Counted from the stretch's first letter, positions 12,842 through 22,496 are shown. The stretch: DNA of 64,000 nt from Bacteroidales bacterium (GCA_017428285.1 JAFRRE010000178.1:18396-82395); one strand, 5' to 3'. The notes: generated by a model not told the origin, from the sequence alone. Program-made: numbers and translations.

Positions 12842-13117
12842 ATGGCAAAAGAAATAACAAAAACAAAAGCAAAAACGACCGAAGTTGCTGACAACCAAAA
12901 GGTCATGCCCTTCGGCAAACAGAACTACATCATCGTGCTCATCGGTATCGCCCTGCTTGCCTTGGGCTTCATCCTGATGATTGGTGGAGGCTCCTCTGAC
13001 CCCGATGTGTTTAATCCAAAAATGTTTGATTTCCAACATATTACTCTGTCCACCATTTTGATTTTGGCAGGATTTGTCGTTGAAATCGTGGCAATATTCT
13101 GGAAAGGAAAAAAATAA
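12842..13117 (+). CDS. DUF3098 small membrane protein
   Basis: Ninety-one residues with a charged, lysine-rich N-terminus and two transmembrane helices (about residues 29-49 and 67-86), ending in basic residues. The FGKQNYIIVLIGIALLALGF opening and the SSDPDVFNPKMF loop are the hallmark of the DUF3098 family, which sits between ftsX and uppP in many Bacteroidota. Function unknown; a link to division or the lipid-carrier cycle is guessed from conserved gene order only. Confidence 0.85.
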   Translation: MAKEITKTKAKTTEVADNQKVMPFGKQNYIIVLIGIALLALGFILMIGGGSSDPDVFNPKMFDFQHITLSTILILAGFVVEIVAIFWKGKK

Positions 13118-13130
13118 TTCATCGCTTTGC

Positions 13131-13204
13131 GTCACTGCGAGGCACGAAGCAGTCCAGATGATGTGTTACTGGATTGCTTCATCGTTCCTCCTCGCAATGA
13201 TGAC
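13131..13204. repeat. REP-like imperfect inverted repeat
   Basis: GTCACTGCGAGGCACGAAGC begins the left arm (13131) and the right arm ends GCTTCATCG...CTCGCAATGATGAC (to 13204). The arms are imperfect complements around a short centre. This matches the ubiquitous GTCATTGCGAGG...GCAATCCAG class of extragenic palindromes. It lies between DUF3098 and uppP and may modulate read-through. Confidence 0.7.
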
Positions 13205-13225
13205 AAGTACATAAAATGAAAAACT

Positions 13226-14059
13226 ATGGATTGGTTACAAGCATTAATCTTAGGCATTATTCAAGGTTTGACGGAATATCTGCCCGTCAGCAGTAGTGGT
13301 CACTTAGCCATTGGTCAAGCCCTCTTCGGTCTCGAAGACGGCGAATCGAACCTCGCATTTACGGTTTTGCTTCATGTGGCCACCGTGCTCAGCACCTTGG
13401 TCATCCTCTGGAAGGAAATCGTGTGGATTTTCAAGGACCTGTTTGCCAAGCAGTCGTGGCGCAAATACTGCAACCTCAATGACGGCACAAAATACGCCTT
13501 CAACATCCTCATCTCAATGATTCCCGTGATGATTGTCGGCTTGTTTTTCAAGGATAAGGTAGAAGAGGTCTTCGGCTCAGGCCTGCTCATCGTGGGCATC
13601 ATGCTCTTGGTGACGGCTTCGTTGCTTGCCTTCTCCTACTTCGCAAAACCCAGACAAAAGGAAAACATCAGTGGTTGGCATGCCTTCATCATCGGTATCG
13701 CTCAGGCTTGCGCCGTGATGCCAGGTCTGTCGCGCTCGGGTAGCACCATCGCCACAGGTTTGCTGTTGGGCAACAAAAAGGAAAAATTGGCTCAGTTCTC
13801 CTTCCTGATGGTCATTCCTCCTATTCTCGGCGAAGCTTTGCTCGATGTCAAGGATATGTTTGAGGTTGGATTCAGCCAAGCCATGAGCGGCATTTCGCCC
13901 GTGGCAGCCATCGTGGGCTTCCTGGCAGCCTTCATCTTCGGCTGCATCGCCTGTAAGTGGATGATCAACATCGTGAAAAAGGGCAAGCTGATTTGGTTTG
14001 CCGTGTATTGCGCCATTGTGGGTATTTTGGCAATTGTTTTACCTTATATCCTCAAGTAA
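13226..14059 (+). CDS. uppP: Undecaprenyl-diphosphatase UppP
   Basis: A 277-residue polytopic membrane enzyme that removes a phosphate from undecaprenyl diphosphate so that the lipid carrier can be recycled for peptidoglycan and O-antigen synthesis; bacitracin acts on the same substrate. Both signature motifs are intact: [10 protein letters not shown] (Glu17, His26) and [10 protein letters not shown]. About eight hydrophobic helices can be counted. Third in the ftsX run. Confidence 0.95.
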   Translation: MDWLQALILGIIQGLTEYLPVSSSGHLAIGQALFGLEDGESNLAFTVLLHVATVLSTLVILWKEIVWIFKDLFAKQSWRKYCNLNDGTKYAFNILISMIPVMIVGLFFKDKVEEVFGSGLLIVGIMLLVTASLLAFSYFAKPRQKENISGWHAFIIGIAQACAVMPGLSRSGSTIATGLLLGNKKEKLAQFSFLMVIPPILGEALLDVKDMFEVGFSQAMSGISPVAAIVGFLAAFIFGCIACKWMINIVKKGKLIWFAVYCAIVGILAIVLPYILK

Positions 14060-14162
14060 TTGCTTCGAAGAAGCATTGTCGAGAGCCCGATAAGGGCAAG
14101 CCGACAGATAGCGACTGGAAAAAGATTTATTATAGATTGATGTAAGATTTGCTTCAAAAAAA

Positions 14163-14906
14163 ATGTTCAACTTCGAAGAAGGCGAGGTCATCCTCATCGA
14201 CAAGCCCTTGGACTGGACTTCGTTCGACACAGTCAACTTCATCCGTTCCTTGCTCAACCGTTGCTATGGCATCCGCAAGCTAAAGGTGGGCCATGCTGGC
14301 ACTTTGGACCCATTGGCCACAGGCCTGCTCATCCTCTGCACAGGCAAAATGACCAAGCAAATCGACAACTATCAGGCGCAGGTGAAGACCTACACGGGCA
14401 CCATCCTGCTCGGCCAGACCACCCCAACCTTCGACTTGGAGAGCGAACCTAACGCCTTCTTCCCCACTGACAGCATCACGCCAGAACAGATTGAGGCTGC
14501 CCGCCAGCAGTTCATCGGTGACCTGAAGCAATACCCGCCCAAGTACTCCGCCATCAAAATCAAGGGGAAACGCGCCTTCGACTATGCCCGATCCGATGAG
14601 GAAATCGAGCTGAAAGCCCGCGATGTCCGCATCGATGACTTCAAACTCAACCTCGACCGTTTCCCTGAACTCGACTTCGAAGTCACTTGCAGCAAAGGCA
14701 CCTACATCCGTAGCCTCGCCAACGACTTCGGCAAGGCATTGGACAACGGCGCCTGTTTAACATCTTTAAGACGCACCCGCATCGGCGACTTCAAAGTCGA
14801 AGATGCTTGGCCGTTGGAAAAGCTGAAACAGCACATCATCGACACGGGCGACGCTTTTAAGGAATGGAAAAAGGAACAATTGGAAAAAGAGCAAAAACAA
14901 GCTTGA
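14163..14906 (+). CDS. truB: tRNA pseudouridine(55) synthase TruB
   Basis: A 247-residue enzyme that makes pseudouridine 55 in the T-loop of tRNAs. The catalytic aspartate is Asp49 in GHAGTLDPLATG. The KPLDWTSFD and YPPKYSAIKIKGKRAFDYAR segments and RSLANDFG near residue 185 are diagnostic. The C-terminus is a short lysine-rich tail without a PUA domain, the shorter bacterial form. It follows uppP by about 100 bases in which no gene is seen. Confidence 0.95.
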   Translation: MFNFEEGEVILIDKPLDWTSFDTVNFIRSLLNRCYGIRKLKVGHAGTLDPLATGLLILCTGKMTKQIDNYQAQVKTYTGTILLGQTTPTFDLESEPNAFFPTDSITPEQIEAARQQFIGDLKQYPPKYSAIKIKGKRAFDYARSDEEIELKARDVRIDDFKLNLDRFPELDFEVTCSKGTYIRSLANDFGKALDNGACLTSLRRTRIGDFKVEDAWPLEKLKQHIIDTGDAFKEWKKEQLEKEQKQA

Positions 14907-14954
14907 CAATCAACACATTAATAAAAAACACTTGACAAAATTTCGGTTTTGTCG

Positions 14955-14962
14955 TATCTTTG
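14955..14962 (+). promoter_or_regulatory. -33/-7 promoter for queA
   Basis: TTG at 14932-14934, 20 bases of spacer, then TATCTTTG. This is the cleanest Bacteroidota promoter in the window and leaves a leader of about 30 bases before the ATG at 15000. Confidence 0.7.
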
Positions 14963-14999
14963 TAATTTGTTTCAGAAAAATCAACAATAACATCATACA

Positions 15000-16049
15000 A
15001 TGAAACTCTCACAATTCAAATTTAACTTGCCGAGCGAGCTCATTGCGCTGCAACCTACACAAAACCGCGATGAAGCCCGCCTGATGGTTGTCGACCGCAA
15101 GACCGGAAAGATTGAACACCGTGTCTTCAAAGACCTCGTGGATTATGTCCGCGACGGGGACGTGTTTGTCATCAACAACACTAAGGTGTTCCCCGCCAAA
15201 CTCTACGGTGAAAAGGAGAAGACTGGTGCCAAGATTGAGGTGCTGCTACTCCGCGAACTCGACCACGAGAGCCGCCTTTGGGATGTGCTTGTCGACCCAG
15301 CGCGTAAAATCCGTATCGGTAACAAACTCTACTTCGGTGAAGGCGATGAGCTGGTGGCCGAGGTCATCGACAACACCACCTCGCGCGGCCGCACATTGCG
15401 CTTCCTTTACGACGGCACCTACGACGAGTTCAAGAAGACCCTTTCAGGACTCGGCCACACGCCCATCCCGAAAGAACTCAACCGCGAGGAACGCCCTGAA
15501 GACGCTGAGGACTTCCAGACCATCTACGCCAAAGTGGAAGGTGCAGTTTCGGCCCCTACCGCTGGTATGCACTTCAGCAAAATCCTGATGAAACGCTTGG
15601 AAATCATCGGTGCCTCCTTCGCTGAGTTGACCTTGCATCCTGGCATGGGCAACTTCCGCGACATCGAGGTGGAAGACCTCACCAAGCACAAGCCAGACTC
15701 GGAAGAGATGTACATCGATGAGGAATGCTGCACCTTGGTTAACGAGGCCAACGCACGCCACAACAATGTGTTTGCCGTGGGCACCACTTCGCTGAAAGCC
15801 CTTGAGACAGCTATGACCATCGGTGGCAAGATCAAGCCCTACAAAGGCTGGACAAACAAGTTCATCTTCCCGCCTTACACTTTCTCCGTAGCCAACTGCA
15901 TGATCACCAACTTCCACCTGCCCAAATCGCCCATGATGATGGAGGTGGCCGCATTCGCTGGTTACGACCTGCTGATGAAGGCCTACAAGGAAGCCATTGC
16001 CGAGAAGTATCGTTTCTTCACCTATGGTGATGCGATGTTGATCATTTAG
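15000..16049 (+). CDS. queA: S-adenosylmethionine:tRNA ribosyltransferase-isomerase QueA
   Basis: A 349-residue enzyme that transfers the ribosyl moiety of SAM to 7-aminomethyl-7-deazaguanine in tRNA, making epoxyqueuosine. Family landmarks are [11 protein letters not shown] at the start, [43 protein letters not shown] and [11 protein letters not shown] followed by FAGYD near the end. It has its own promoter despite following truB. The segment GNFRDIE stands where many QueA proteins have TFRPV, a common variation in Bacteroidota. Confidence 0.95.
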   Translation: MKLSQFKFNLPSELIALQPTQNRDEARLMVVDRKTGKIEHRVFKDLVDYVRDGDVFVINNTKVFPAKLYGEKEKTGAKIEVLLLRELDHESRLWDVLVDPARKIRIGNKLYFGEGDELVAEVIDNTTSRGRTLRFLYDGTYDEFKKTLSGLGHTPIPKELNREERPEDAEDFQTIYAKVEGAVSAPTAGMHFSKILMKRLEIIGASFAELTLHPGMGNFRDIEVEDLTKHKPDSEEMYIDEECCTLVNEANARHNNVFAVGTTSLKALETAMTIGGKIKPYKGWTNKFIFPPYTFSVANCMITNFHLPKSPMMMEVAAFAGYDLLMKAYKEAIAEKYRFFTYGDAMLII

Positions 16050-16155
16050 CTATCAGCCATCAGCAGTCAGCTATCAGCTCAGTTTTGCTGGCTGAAAGCT
16101 GATTGCTGAATGCTGAAAGCCAATCTTGAATTTTGAATCTTTGAATCTTAAATAA
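16050..16155. repeat. AGCTATCAGC/GCTGAAAGC repeats and AATCTTGAATTTTGAATC block
   Basis: 16049-16108 holds repeated TATCAGC/CATCAGC units and then GGCTGAAAGCTGATTGCTGA units; the two halves are roughly inverted copies and can pair. 16122-16155 repeats AATCTTGAATTTTGAATC, like the block upstream of DUF3098. Noncoding. Confidence 0.6.
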
Positions 16156-16168
16156 ATAACTAAAAATA

Positions 16169-17692
16169 ATGAACCAAGAAGATTTTTTCAAGAAAATAAC
16201 CGCTCATGCGAAGGAATATGGTTTTATCTTCCCTTCGAGCGAAATTTATGACGGACTGTCAGCCGTTTACGACTACGGCCAAAACGGTGTGGAGCTGAAG
16301 AAGAACATCCGTGAATACTGGTGGAAGGCCATGGTGCAGATGCACGAGAACATTGTCGGTATCGACGCCGCCATCTTCATGCACCCCACCACCTGGAAGG
16401 CATCAGGACACGTCGATGCTTTCAACGACCCGCTCATCGACAACCGCGACTCAAAGAAACGGTACCGCGCCGATGTGCTTGTCGAAGATTATATGGCCAA
16501 GATCGAGGAGAAGATTAATAAAGAGGTGGAAAAAGCTCGCAAGCGCTTCGGCGACGCCTTCAACGAGGAGCAGTTTGTGACCACCAACCCGCGCGTGCTC
16601 GAACACAAGGCCAAAATCGAGGAAATCAGCCACCGCCTGTATGGTGCCATGGAAAGAAACGACCTCGACGCCATCAAGCAGCTCATCCTCGACCTGGAAA
16701 TCGTCTGCCCCATCAGTGGTACCCGCAACTGGACCGATGTGCGTCAGTTCAACCTGATGTTCGCCACCAAGATGGGTAGCGTGGCCGACGGCTCCGACAC
16801 CATTTACCTGCGTCCTGAGACGGCACAAGGCATTTTTGTCAACTACCTCAACGTGCAAAAGACCGGCCGCATGAAGATCCCGTTTGGCATCGCCCAGACT
16901 GGTAAAGCCTTCCGCAATGAGATTGTGGCCCGTCAGTTCATCTTCCGCATGCGCGAGTTCGAGCAGATGGAGATGCAGTTCTTTGTCCGTCCTGGCACGG
17001 AACTCGAGTGGTTCCAACACTGGAAACAGGAACGCCTCAACTGGCACCTTTCCTTAGGTCTGCCCGCCGAGAAATACCGCTTCCACGACCATGAGAAGCT
17101 GGCCCACTACGCCAACGCCGCCACCGACATCGAGTTCGACTTCCCATTCGGATTCAAGGAACTCGAGGGCATCCACAGCCGTACCGACTTCGACCTCTCG
17201 GCCCATGCCAAATACTCGGGCAAGAAACTCCAATACTTCGACCCCGACACCAACGAGAGCTACACGCCTTATGTCATCGAGACTTCCATTGGCCTCGACC
17301 GTATGTTCCTCGCCATGTTCAGCAACGCCTTCACCGAGGAGAAGCTGGAAGACGGTTCAGAGCGCGTGGTGCTGAAGTTGCCGGCCATCCTTGCACCTTA
17401 CAAAGTCGCCGTGCTGCCGTTGGTCAAGAAAGACGGTCTGCCGGAAAAGGCCCGCGAAATTATCGACTCATTGAAGGCCGACTTCATGTGCCAATACGAG
17501 GAGAAAGACTCCATCGGCAAGCGCTACCGTAGACAAGATGCCATCGGCACACCGATGTGCGTCACCGTGGATAACGACACCTTGGTTGACAACACCGTCA
17601 CCGTGCGCGACCGCGACACGATGGCCCAAGTGCGCGTCCCGATCGACAATCTGAGAAACATGATTTTCGATGAATTGAAGCCGAAGAAATAA
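16169..17692 (+). CDS. glyS: Glycine--tRNA ligase (single-chain class II type)
   Basis: A 507-residue homodimer-type glycyl-tRNA synthetase. The N-terminus EYGFIFPSSEIYDGLSAVYDYG, the class II motif 2 region RPETAQGIFVNY...RNEIVARQFIFRMREFEQME and the motif 3 region ETSIGLDRMFLAM are complete, and an anticodon-binding domain covers about residues 400-500 (APYKVAVLPLVKK). This is the alpha2 form rather than the alpha2-beta2 form of many proteobacteria; by symbol it corresponds to the gene called glyS or glyQS in different annotations. Confidence 0.95.
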   Translation: MNQEDFFKKITAHAKEYGFIFPSSEIYDGLSAVYDYGQNGVELKKNIREYWWKAMVQMHENIVGIDAAIFMHPTTWKASGHVDAFNDPLIDNRDSKKRYRADVLVEDYMAKIEEKINKEVEKARKRFGDAFNEEQFVTTNPRVLEHKAKIEEISHRLYGAMERNDLDAIKQLILDLEIVCPISGTRNWTDVRQFNLMFATKMGSVADGSDTIYLRPETAQGIFVNYLNVQKTGRMKIPFGIAQTGKAFRNEIVARQFIFRMREFEQMEMQFFVRPGTELEWFQHWKQERLNWHLSLGLPAEKYRFHDHEKLAHYANAATDIEFDFPFGFKELEGIHSRTDFDLSAHAKYSGKKLQYFDPDTNESYTPYVIETSIGLDRMFLAMFSNAFTEEKLEDGSERVVLKLPAILAPYKVAVLPLVKKDGLPEKAREIIDSLKADFMCQYEEKDSIGKRYRRQDAIGTPMCVTVDNDTLVDNTVTVRDRDTMAQVRVPIDNLRNMIFDELKPKK

Positions 17693-17697
17693 AGCCT

Positions 17698-18498
17698 ATG
17701 CAAGTCAAGTGTGATTTTTGCGGCTCAATGATTGACGAGAAGAGCGAGCGCTGTCCCTGTTGCGGCGCTCCTCTCTCGGGTGCTAACCGCACTGCCAAGG
17801 AGCAGCCCAAGACCATCGAGGAGCTGCGTGCTTGGTATATCGCACATCACCTGCCACCAGAAGAAATCACTAGGTTTTTCATCGGCAAAAACATCACTGA
17901 ACCGAAAGCCTTCGGTATCTACAAAGATAGCTTTGGCGACTTCGTGGTTTACAAGAACAAGTCAACTGGAGAGCGCGCCATCCGCTACCAAGGTACCGAT
18001 GAGAGGTATGCCGTCAACGAACTTTACCAACGTCTGAAGGCGGAAATCGCCGACCAGAAAGGCAACCGACCTGCAAGCAGTCCGCAACAGCCTTTGGTGG
18101 ACAAGACCGTCAAAAAGAAAAAGAAGAGAAAAGGCTGTCTGTTTGCTGTAGGTATCTTCTTTGTCGTCATGTGCCTCTTGGTGGCCATTTTTGACAACAC
18201 ACCTCCTAACGGCTACTACAACTACAACGGCACACAATATTATCACCAAGGCTCATCGTGGTTCTATTACGACAAAGAAAAAGACGACTGGTTCAAGTCC
18301 TATGAAGAAATCGACATTACGGACAAGAACGCAAAGGACTACAAAACCTACCAACATTCGGGCAAATCATTCGAAGAGACCAGTTGGTATGACTCAGGTA
18401 AACATAGCGACGATTCCGGCTGGGACAACGACAGCAACTGGGACAGTGACAATGACTCATGGGACAGCGGTAGCACCGACTGGGATTCGGACTGGTAG
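17698..18498 (+). CDS. Zinc-ribbon, single-pass membrane protein with Trp/Asp-rich tail
   Basis: A 266-residue protein, five bases after glyS and probably co-transcribed. An N-terminal zinc ribbon (CDFC at 5-8 and CPCC at 19-22) is followed by a globular region (about 35-120) and a polylysine stretch. One transmembrane helix comes next (about 145-163, CLFAVGIFFVVMCLLVAIF). The extracytoplasmic part has a YYNYNGTQYYHQGSSWFYY segment and ends in about 30 residues made almost only of D, S, W, G and N, with WD repeated at short intervals. I do not recognise the family; the topology suggests a cytoplasmic zinc ribbon linked to an acidic surface-facing tail. Confidence 0.75.
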   Translation: MQVKCDFCGSMIDEKSERCPCCGAPLSGANRTAKEQPKTIEELRAWYIAHHLPPEEITRFFIGKNITEPKAFGIYKDSFGDFVVYKNKSTGERAIRYQGTDERYAVNELYQRLKAEIADQKGNRPASSPQQPLVDKTVKKKKKRKGCLFAVGIFFVVMCLLVAIFDNTPPNGYYNYNGTQYYHQGSSWFYYDKEKDDWFKSYEEIDITDKNAKDYKTYQHSGKSFEETSWYDSGKHSDDSGWDNDSNWDSDNDSWDSGSTDWDSDW

Positions 18499-18515
18499 AG
18501 ACGAAAATTTCGCCT

Positions 18516-18544
18516 TGTAGAGACGGTGTGCCACCGTCTCTACA
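18516..18544. repeat. 29-bp palindrome of the TGTAGAGACGG family
   Basis: Arms TGTAGAGACGGTG and CACCGTCTCTACA are exact complements around a 3-nt centre (TGC). It lies just after the zinc-ribbon gene and is nearly identical to 4071-4100. The rest of the gap 18499-18768 holds AT-rich sequence and the promoter of the next gene. Confidence 0.8.
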
Positions 18545-18684
18545 TAGACAACACCATAGACAACGATTGAACTTCGATTTTACAACAAATTGAAATTCAA
18601 TCGTTTAATATTTTAAAGCATCAAGAGATGATAGACAAGCACTCCAAAGGGCTTGACAAATGTTTTTTGTCTTGGAAAATGCTA

Positions 18685-18692
18685 TATTTTTG
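18685..18692 (+). promoter_or_regulatory. -7 box for the T9SS cargo gene
   Basis: TATTTTTG within an AT-rich gap, leaving a leader of about 70 bases to the ATG at 18769. TTGACAAA lies about 30 bases upstream, further away than the usual -33 spacing. Confidence 0.5.
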
Positions 18693-18768
18693 CAATGCAA
18701 ACCCAAAGGAATGCATAAATCAAAGCAACGAACAACAAAACAAAGTATAAACAATAAAACCTAATACA

Positions 18769-20559
18769 ATGAAAAAGCTATTTGTAATCTTCATCCTCTG
18801 CCTCGGCTGCTGCGGCATCCTTGAAGCGCAAAACATTTGGGAACCCTTGAATCTTCCAGGTTCGCTCAGGGGGGTGAATACCCAAGGTGATTTGTTCTGC
18901 ATCAAGTACGCCTATCCTCTAACTCTGCAACGCTCGCAAGACAAAGGTGAAACTTGGGAAACCGTGTTCACTGGCAATATCGGAAATTGCATCATCGGAG
19001 ACAGAGGCAGGATTTTCCTCATAAGCGACCGTATCATTTATTACTCAGATGATAACGGCGACACTTGGTCTCACACTTCACCTATTAATGAAGATTCCGG
19101 CTATAACCATTTCAGCAGTATGAGAATGTGTTCTCCTTTGAATGATACACTCGTTGGATGGGAATCTCCTTATATTACTTGGACATTTGATGGCGGCAAC
19201 ACTTGGGATTCGACACACATCGCCTTCATGGAATACGACCAAGTAATCTCAAGCCTCCTCGTCAAAAAAAACGGTGACGTATATGCCAGTATTTGGCATC
19301 ACATCGGACCCAACATCGGTGTGTACCATACCACCCTTTCAGATATGCGTAACTGGGAACTCGTTGCCTTTGAAGGCATTGGCATTAAAGATATGGCATT
19401 TGATCCTGAAGGCAATTTGCTTTGCGCTGTTGATTTCGATGGTAGCTTTTCAGGCTTTGAGCATGTGCCTGGATTTTATGCCTTTCGGGCCACCAGTATC
19501 GATGCCTCCCGCAATGGCATCATTTACAAACATAGCATTTCGAATACAAACACGGCGGTTCTGTCCTATTCCTTTGACCATGGTGAGCACTTCTACAACA
19601 CCTTTGAAAACCTTCCCATCTCAGAACTCGCTCCTACCGGCCTCTCCATTGGCTGGGACAATCACATGTATTTTGTAGGCGATGGGCAATTTTGGAGGAG
19701 CATTCCCTATGCCAATGACATTCCTAGCATTTTCACTTTGTTTTCTGACTGGTATTACGAAATCCTCAACGACGACGGCAACATCTCTTACCAGCATCTG
19801 GAATATGTCGGTGATACGCTGTTCGATCGAGCAAGCAAACGTCCAAAGGTCATCGTGCGCAGTAATACCCACTACGACCGCAACGAAATTACTGAAGTCA
19901 CTCACGAATATGTCTACGAGGAAAACGGCAAAGTGTATTGGTGGAACAAAACCACTGAAGAATTCACAACACTATACGACTTCTGGGCTAATGTTGGTGA
20001 CGAGTGGGACATCATGGTAGGTAACGAGACCATCACTGTCCATGTTGATGCCATTGACGATAGTTACGAATACAACAATAGGAATTACAGAGCGTTGCAT
20101 ATCACCGACGCAAACGACATTTTCAGCGGCACCATCATTTGCGGCCTTGGCCATCTGACGAGTTTCTTCCCTGAAAAAATGATGACGCAAGGTAAAAGAT
20201 CCAATGTGGAAGGTTTACGCTGTTACTGGAGGGATGGCATCTTAGCATACAAAGATGGTGAAAGGGACTGTGATGAGATTTATCAACAACTGCACAACGG
20301 TATTGAGGAAGACGACCCTTCGACAGACTCCGGGACCTTAACGGTTTATCCGAATCCCGCCAACGGCGTTTTGTTTGTAGAGACAGTGCATGCACCATCT
20401 CTACCAGACCAAACTTACCGCATCACCAACCTCGTGGGACAAACCCTTCTGAAAGGTTCGATTAATGCTGAAACCCAGCAGATTGACATTGCCAATCTGA
20501 CTGCGGGGATGTATTTCTTCAATGTGGGAGAACAAACCGTGAAATTCGTAAAACAATGA
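18769..20559 (+). CDS. Secreted beta-propeller-like protein with T9SS type A sorting domain
   Basis: A 596-residue exported protein. The signal peptide ends after about residue 20 (GILEAQ). Residues 25-300 contain repeated BNR/sialidase-like units (RSQDKGETWE, SDDNGDTWS, FDGGNTWDS), suggesting a propeller. Residues 310-500 form a second region without recognisable motifs. The C-terminus (about 520-596) is a type A sorting domain: LTVYPNPANG, YRITNLVGQTLLKG, LTAGMYFFNV...KFVKQ. The protein should cross the outer membrane by the type IX system and be anchored or released. A degenerate copy of the TGTAGAGACGG palindrome is embedded in frame at codons 536-545. Its stop overlaps the next start (ATGA). 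Confidence 0.85.
   Translation: MKKLFVIFILCLGCCGILEAQNIWEPLNLPGSLRGVNTQGDLFCIKYAYPLTLQRSQDKGETWETVFTGNIGNCIIGDRGRIFLISDRIIYYSDDNGDTWSHTSPINEDSGYNHFSSMRMCSPLNDTLVGWESPYITWTFDGGNTWDSTHIAFMEYDQVISSLLVKKNGDVYASIWHHIGPNIGVYHTTLSDMRNWELVAFEGIGIKDMAFDPEGNLLCAVDFDGSFSGFEHVPGFYAFRATSIDASRNGIIYKHSISNTNTAVLSYSFDHGEHFYNTFENLPISELAPTGLSIGWDNHMYFVGDGQFWRSIPYANDIPSIFTLFSDWYYEILNDDGNISYQHLEYVGDTLFDRASKRPKVIVRSNTHYDRNEITEVTHEYVYEENGKVYWWNKTTEEFTTLYDFWANVGDEWDIMVGNETITVHVDAIDDSYEYNNRNYRALHITDANDIFSGTIICGLGHLTSFFPEKMMTQGKRSNVEGLRCYWRDGILAYKDGERDCDEIYQQLHNGIEEDDPSTDSGTLTVYPNPANGVLFVETVHAPSLPDQTYRITNLVGQTLLKGSINAETQQIDIANLTAGMYFFNVGEQTVKFVKQ
20376..20405. repeat. In-gene degenerate copy of the TGTAGAGACGG palindrome
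   Basis: TGTAGAGACAGTGCA and TGCACCATCTCTACC, imperfect arms with two mismatches, inside the T9SS cargo gene just after the YPNP motif. It is translated as VETVHAPSLP and keeps the frame open. Confidence 0.6.
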
Positions 20560-21899
20560 AAACACGATATTTGATATGGGCACTCCTTCTTATGGCGTTC
20601 TTTGCAGCATGCCAGCATAAGGCGCGCTACCTCAAAGAAGCTGAGACGTACTTCGATCAAGGCACGGAACAACGCGCTGCCAAACAAACGGAAGCCGCTG
20701 CCGAGAGCTTCAGCCAAGCATTGTTGGCCATCAACCGCTGCAACCAAGCCCAACCCGAGGTAAAACGGCTGAAAGCTCAAATCGAGGACAACCTAGGCTT
20801 CTGCTACTGGAAGCATGAACTCTTCGACGAAGCCCTACATCTGCATGAAAATGCTGCCACGCTGGCTCGTGAACTCAACGACTCCACTTTATCGATGAAC
20901 GCCCTGCGCAACTGTGGGCGGGCTACGGCTTCATTGGGCGACATTGATGCGGCAGAACAGTATTATAATGAAGCCCTCAGTCTTGCCAAAGCACTGAACG
21001 ACAAAACGATGCAAAACGAAATCCTGCTTGAATCGAGCCGCGATGTGCTATTGGTGAAGGAAGACTACGAACAGGTGATCGAGCGTGTCAGTCAGGCTTT
21101 GGCCAACGGCGCACAAGGCGACGGCCCGCTGACCTTAGGCTTGGCCTACTATTATCTAGAGGAGGATAGCCTCGCCATCGTCCACCTCACTGAGGCCACC
21201 CATAACGAGATGGCTGGCGTGCGTATGTCGGCCTACCAAAGCCTCTATTTCATCCATCAGATTGAGGAGGACTACCAAAAGGCTTTGGAATGTCACGAGC
21301 TGTTCAACGAGAACATGATGCAGGCCGACAGCACCCACCGCAGCGAGCAGGTGCAGCGCATCAAGGCGGAATACGACCTCCAGATGCAGAAAAGCCAACT
21401 GCAATCAGAGCAAAAACTGAAGAGCCTCTACTTTTATCTCATCGTCGGTGTCTTGTTGGTCGTTTTGGCTATCACCTTGCTACTCTTGAGACAAAAATCG
21501 CTCAGTGCCAAGCTGAAAGCCGAAGAAATGAAGAACCAACTGGAGTTAGAATTGAAGAAAAACAAGGTGTATGTGACCGCCCTCGCCCTCACCGAGCAAA
21601 TCACCGCCTCCACCCTCGACTTCGACCTGAAGGAAAATGAATGGGACGACTTCGTGACGCTCATCGACAAGGTCTACAGCGACTTCACAAAACGACTGAT
21701 GGACAAATACCCAACCCTCACCAAGAGCGACCTGCAAATCTGCTGCCTCACCAAGCAAGGCTTCAGCAACCAGGTCATCTCCATCCTGATGAACCTACAA
21801 ACCAACTCCTATGCCCGCCGCAAGTCGCGTATCAAGCAAGAGAAGATGAACGGCTTGGAGGACGAGCGGAGTTTTGAAGAAATTATTAATGAAATATGA
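20556..21899 (+). CDS. TPR membrane-anchored lipoprotein regulator with C-terminal HTH
   Basis: A 447-residue protein: signal or anchor sequence with a possible lipobox (AFFAAC, Cys19), TPR-like helical repeats (about 25-270), one transmembrane helix (about 290-312, YFYLIVGVLLVVLAITLLLL), a coiled coil (about 313-345), and a C-terminal helix-turn-helix (about 390-440, YPTLTKSDLQICCLTKQGFSNQ...). The last part resembles the LuxR-type output domain found in Bacteroidota TPR sensor proteins. The layout suggests extracytoplasmic sensing coupled to a cytoplasmic DNA-binding domain. The 4-base overlap with the T9SS cargo gene implies co-expression. Its targets are unknown; the lipoprotein genes downstream are candidates. 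Confidence 0.75.
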   Translation: MKTRYLIWALLLMAFFAACQHKARYLKEAETYFDQGTEQRAAKQTEAAAESFSQALLAINRCNQAQPEVKRLKAQIEDNLGFCYWKHELFDEALHLHENAATLARELNDSTLSMNALRNCGRATASLGDIDAAEQYYNEALSLAKALNDKTMQNEILLESSRDVLLVKEDYEQVIERVSQALANGAQGDGPLTLGLAYYYLEEDSLAIVHLTEATHNEMAGVRMSAYQSLYFIHQIEEDYQKALECHELFNENMMQADSTHRSEQVQRIKAEYDLQMQKSQLQSEQKLKSLYFYLIVGVLLVVLAITLLLLRQKSLSAKLKAEEMKNQLELELKKNKVYVTALALTEQITASTLDFDLKENEWDDFVTLIDKVYSDFTKRLMDKYPTLTKSDLQICCLTKQGFSNQVISILMNLQTNSYARRKSRIKQEKMNGLEDERSFEEIINEI

Positions 21900-21919
21900 A
21901 CAAGTAAAACCTAAATCCT

Positions 21920-22435
21920 ATGAAAAAAACATTCGTAATTCTAATTGTCGCGACGGCCGCAATCGCTATGGTATCCTGCAAAAAGGATAACACAAACAGC
22001 AATGACAAGCCCAACTACAACGAACTAGTTGTCGGAAAATGGGATGTGCAGACTTATCACCTTTGGATTCACGATCTCACTGACAAGCATCCGTGGGGTA
22101 ACGATGAATCATATTCCCAGGAAGAAACATGGAACTTGCCCGATACCAGTTATGCTGGCTATGACGCAATCGAGATTTATGCCGACGGAACCCTGCGGTG
22201 GCACATAAGCGACCGAATGTTTCAAGAGGGAACATATGACAACCCTTATGTGGAGGCTGATTGGCTTATCAGCGGAGATTCTCTGATAATCAACACGACC
22301 AAATATGCAATAACTAAACTCGACAATGAAACCATGGTCTTCGAAGACTACTATAAGGTAAATTCATACCAAAACCACCATGGCTGGGAACGAACAAACT
22401 GCTACACTTTCAAGCGCGTACAAGGTTCAAACTAG
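21920..22435 (+). CDS. Lipocalin-like lipoprotein
   Basis: A 171-residue lipoprotein with the lipobox at AMVSC (Cys20) followed by KKDN. The mature part opens with LVVGKWDVQTYHL, the GxW strand typical of lipocalin-like Bacteroidota lipoproteins, and has alternating beta strands ending TNCYTFKRV. Twenty bases after the TPR regulator gene, hence possibly in one operon. No specific ligand can be named. Confidence 0.7.
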   Translation: MKKTFVILIVATAAIAMVSCKKDNTNSNDKPNYNELVVGKWDVQTYHLWIHDLTDKHPWGNDESYSQEETWNLPDTSYAGYDAIEIYADGTLRWHISDRMFQEGTYDNPYVEADWLISGDSLIINTTKYAITKLDNETMVFEDYYKVNSYQNHHGWERTNCYTFKRVQGSN

Positions 22436-22496
22436 CGGATGCCGTGATACATCAGTTCTACAACCTCAAATGAAAAACCAACAAAAGCAATTTAAT

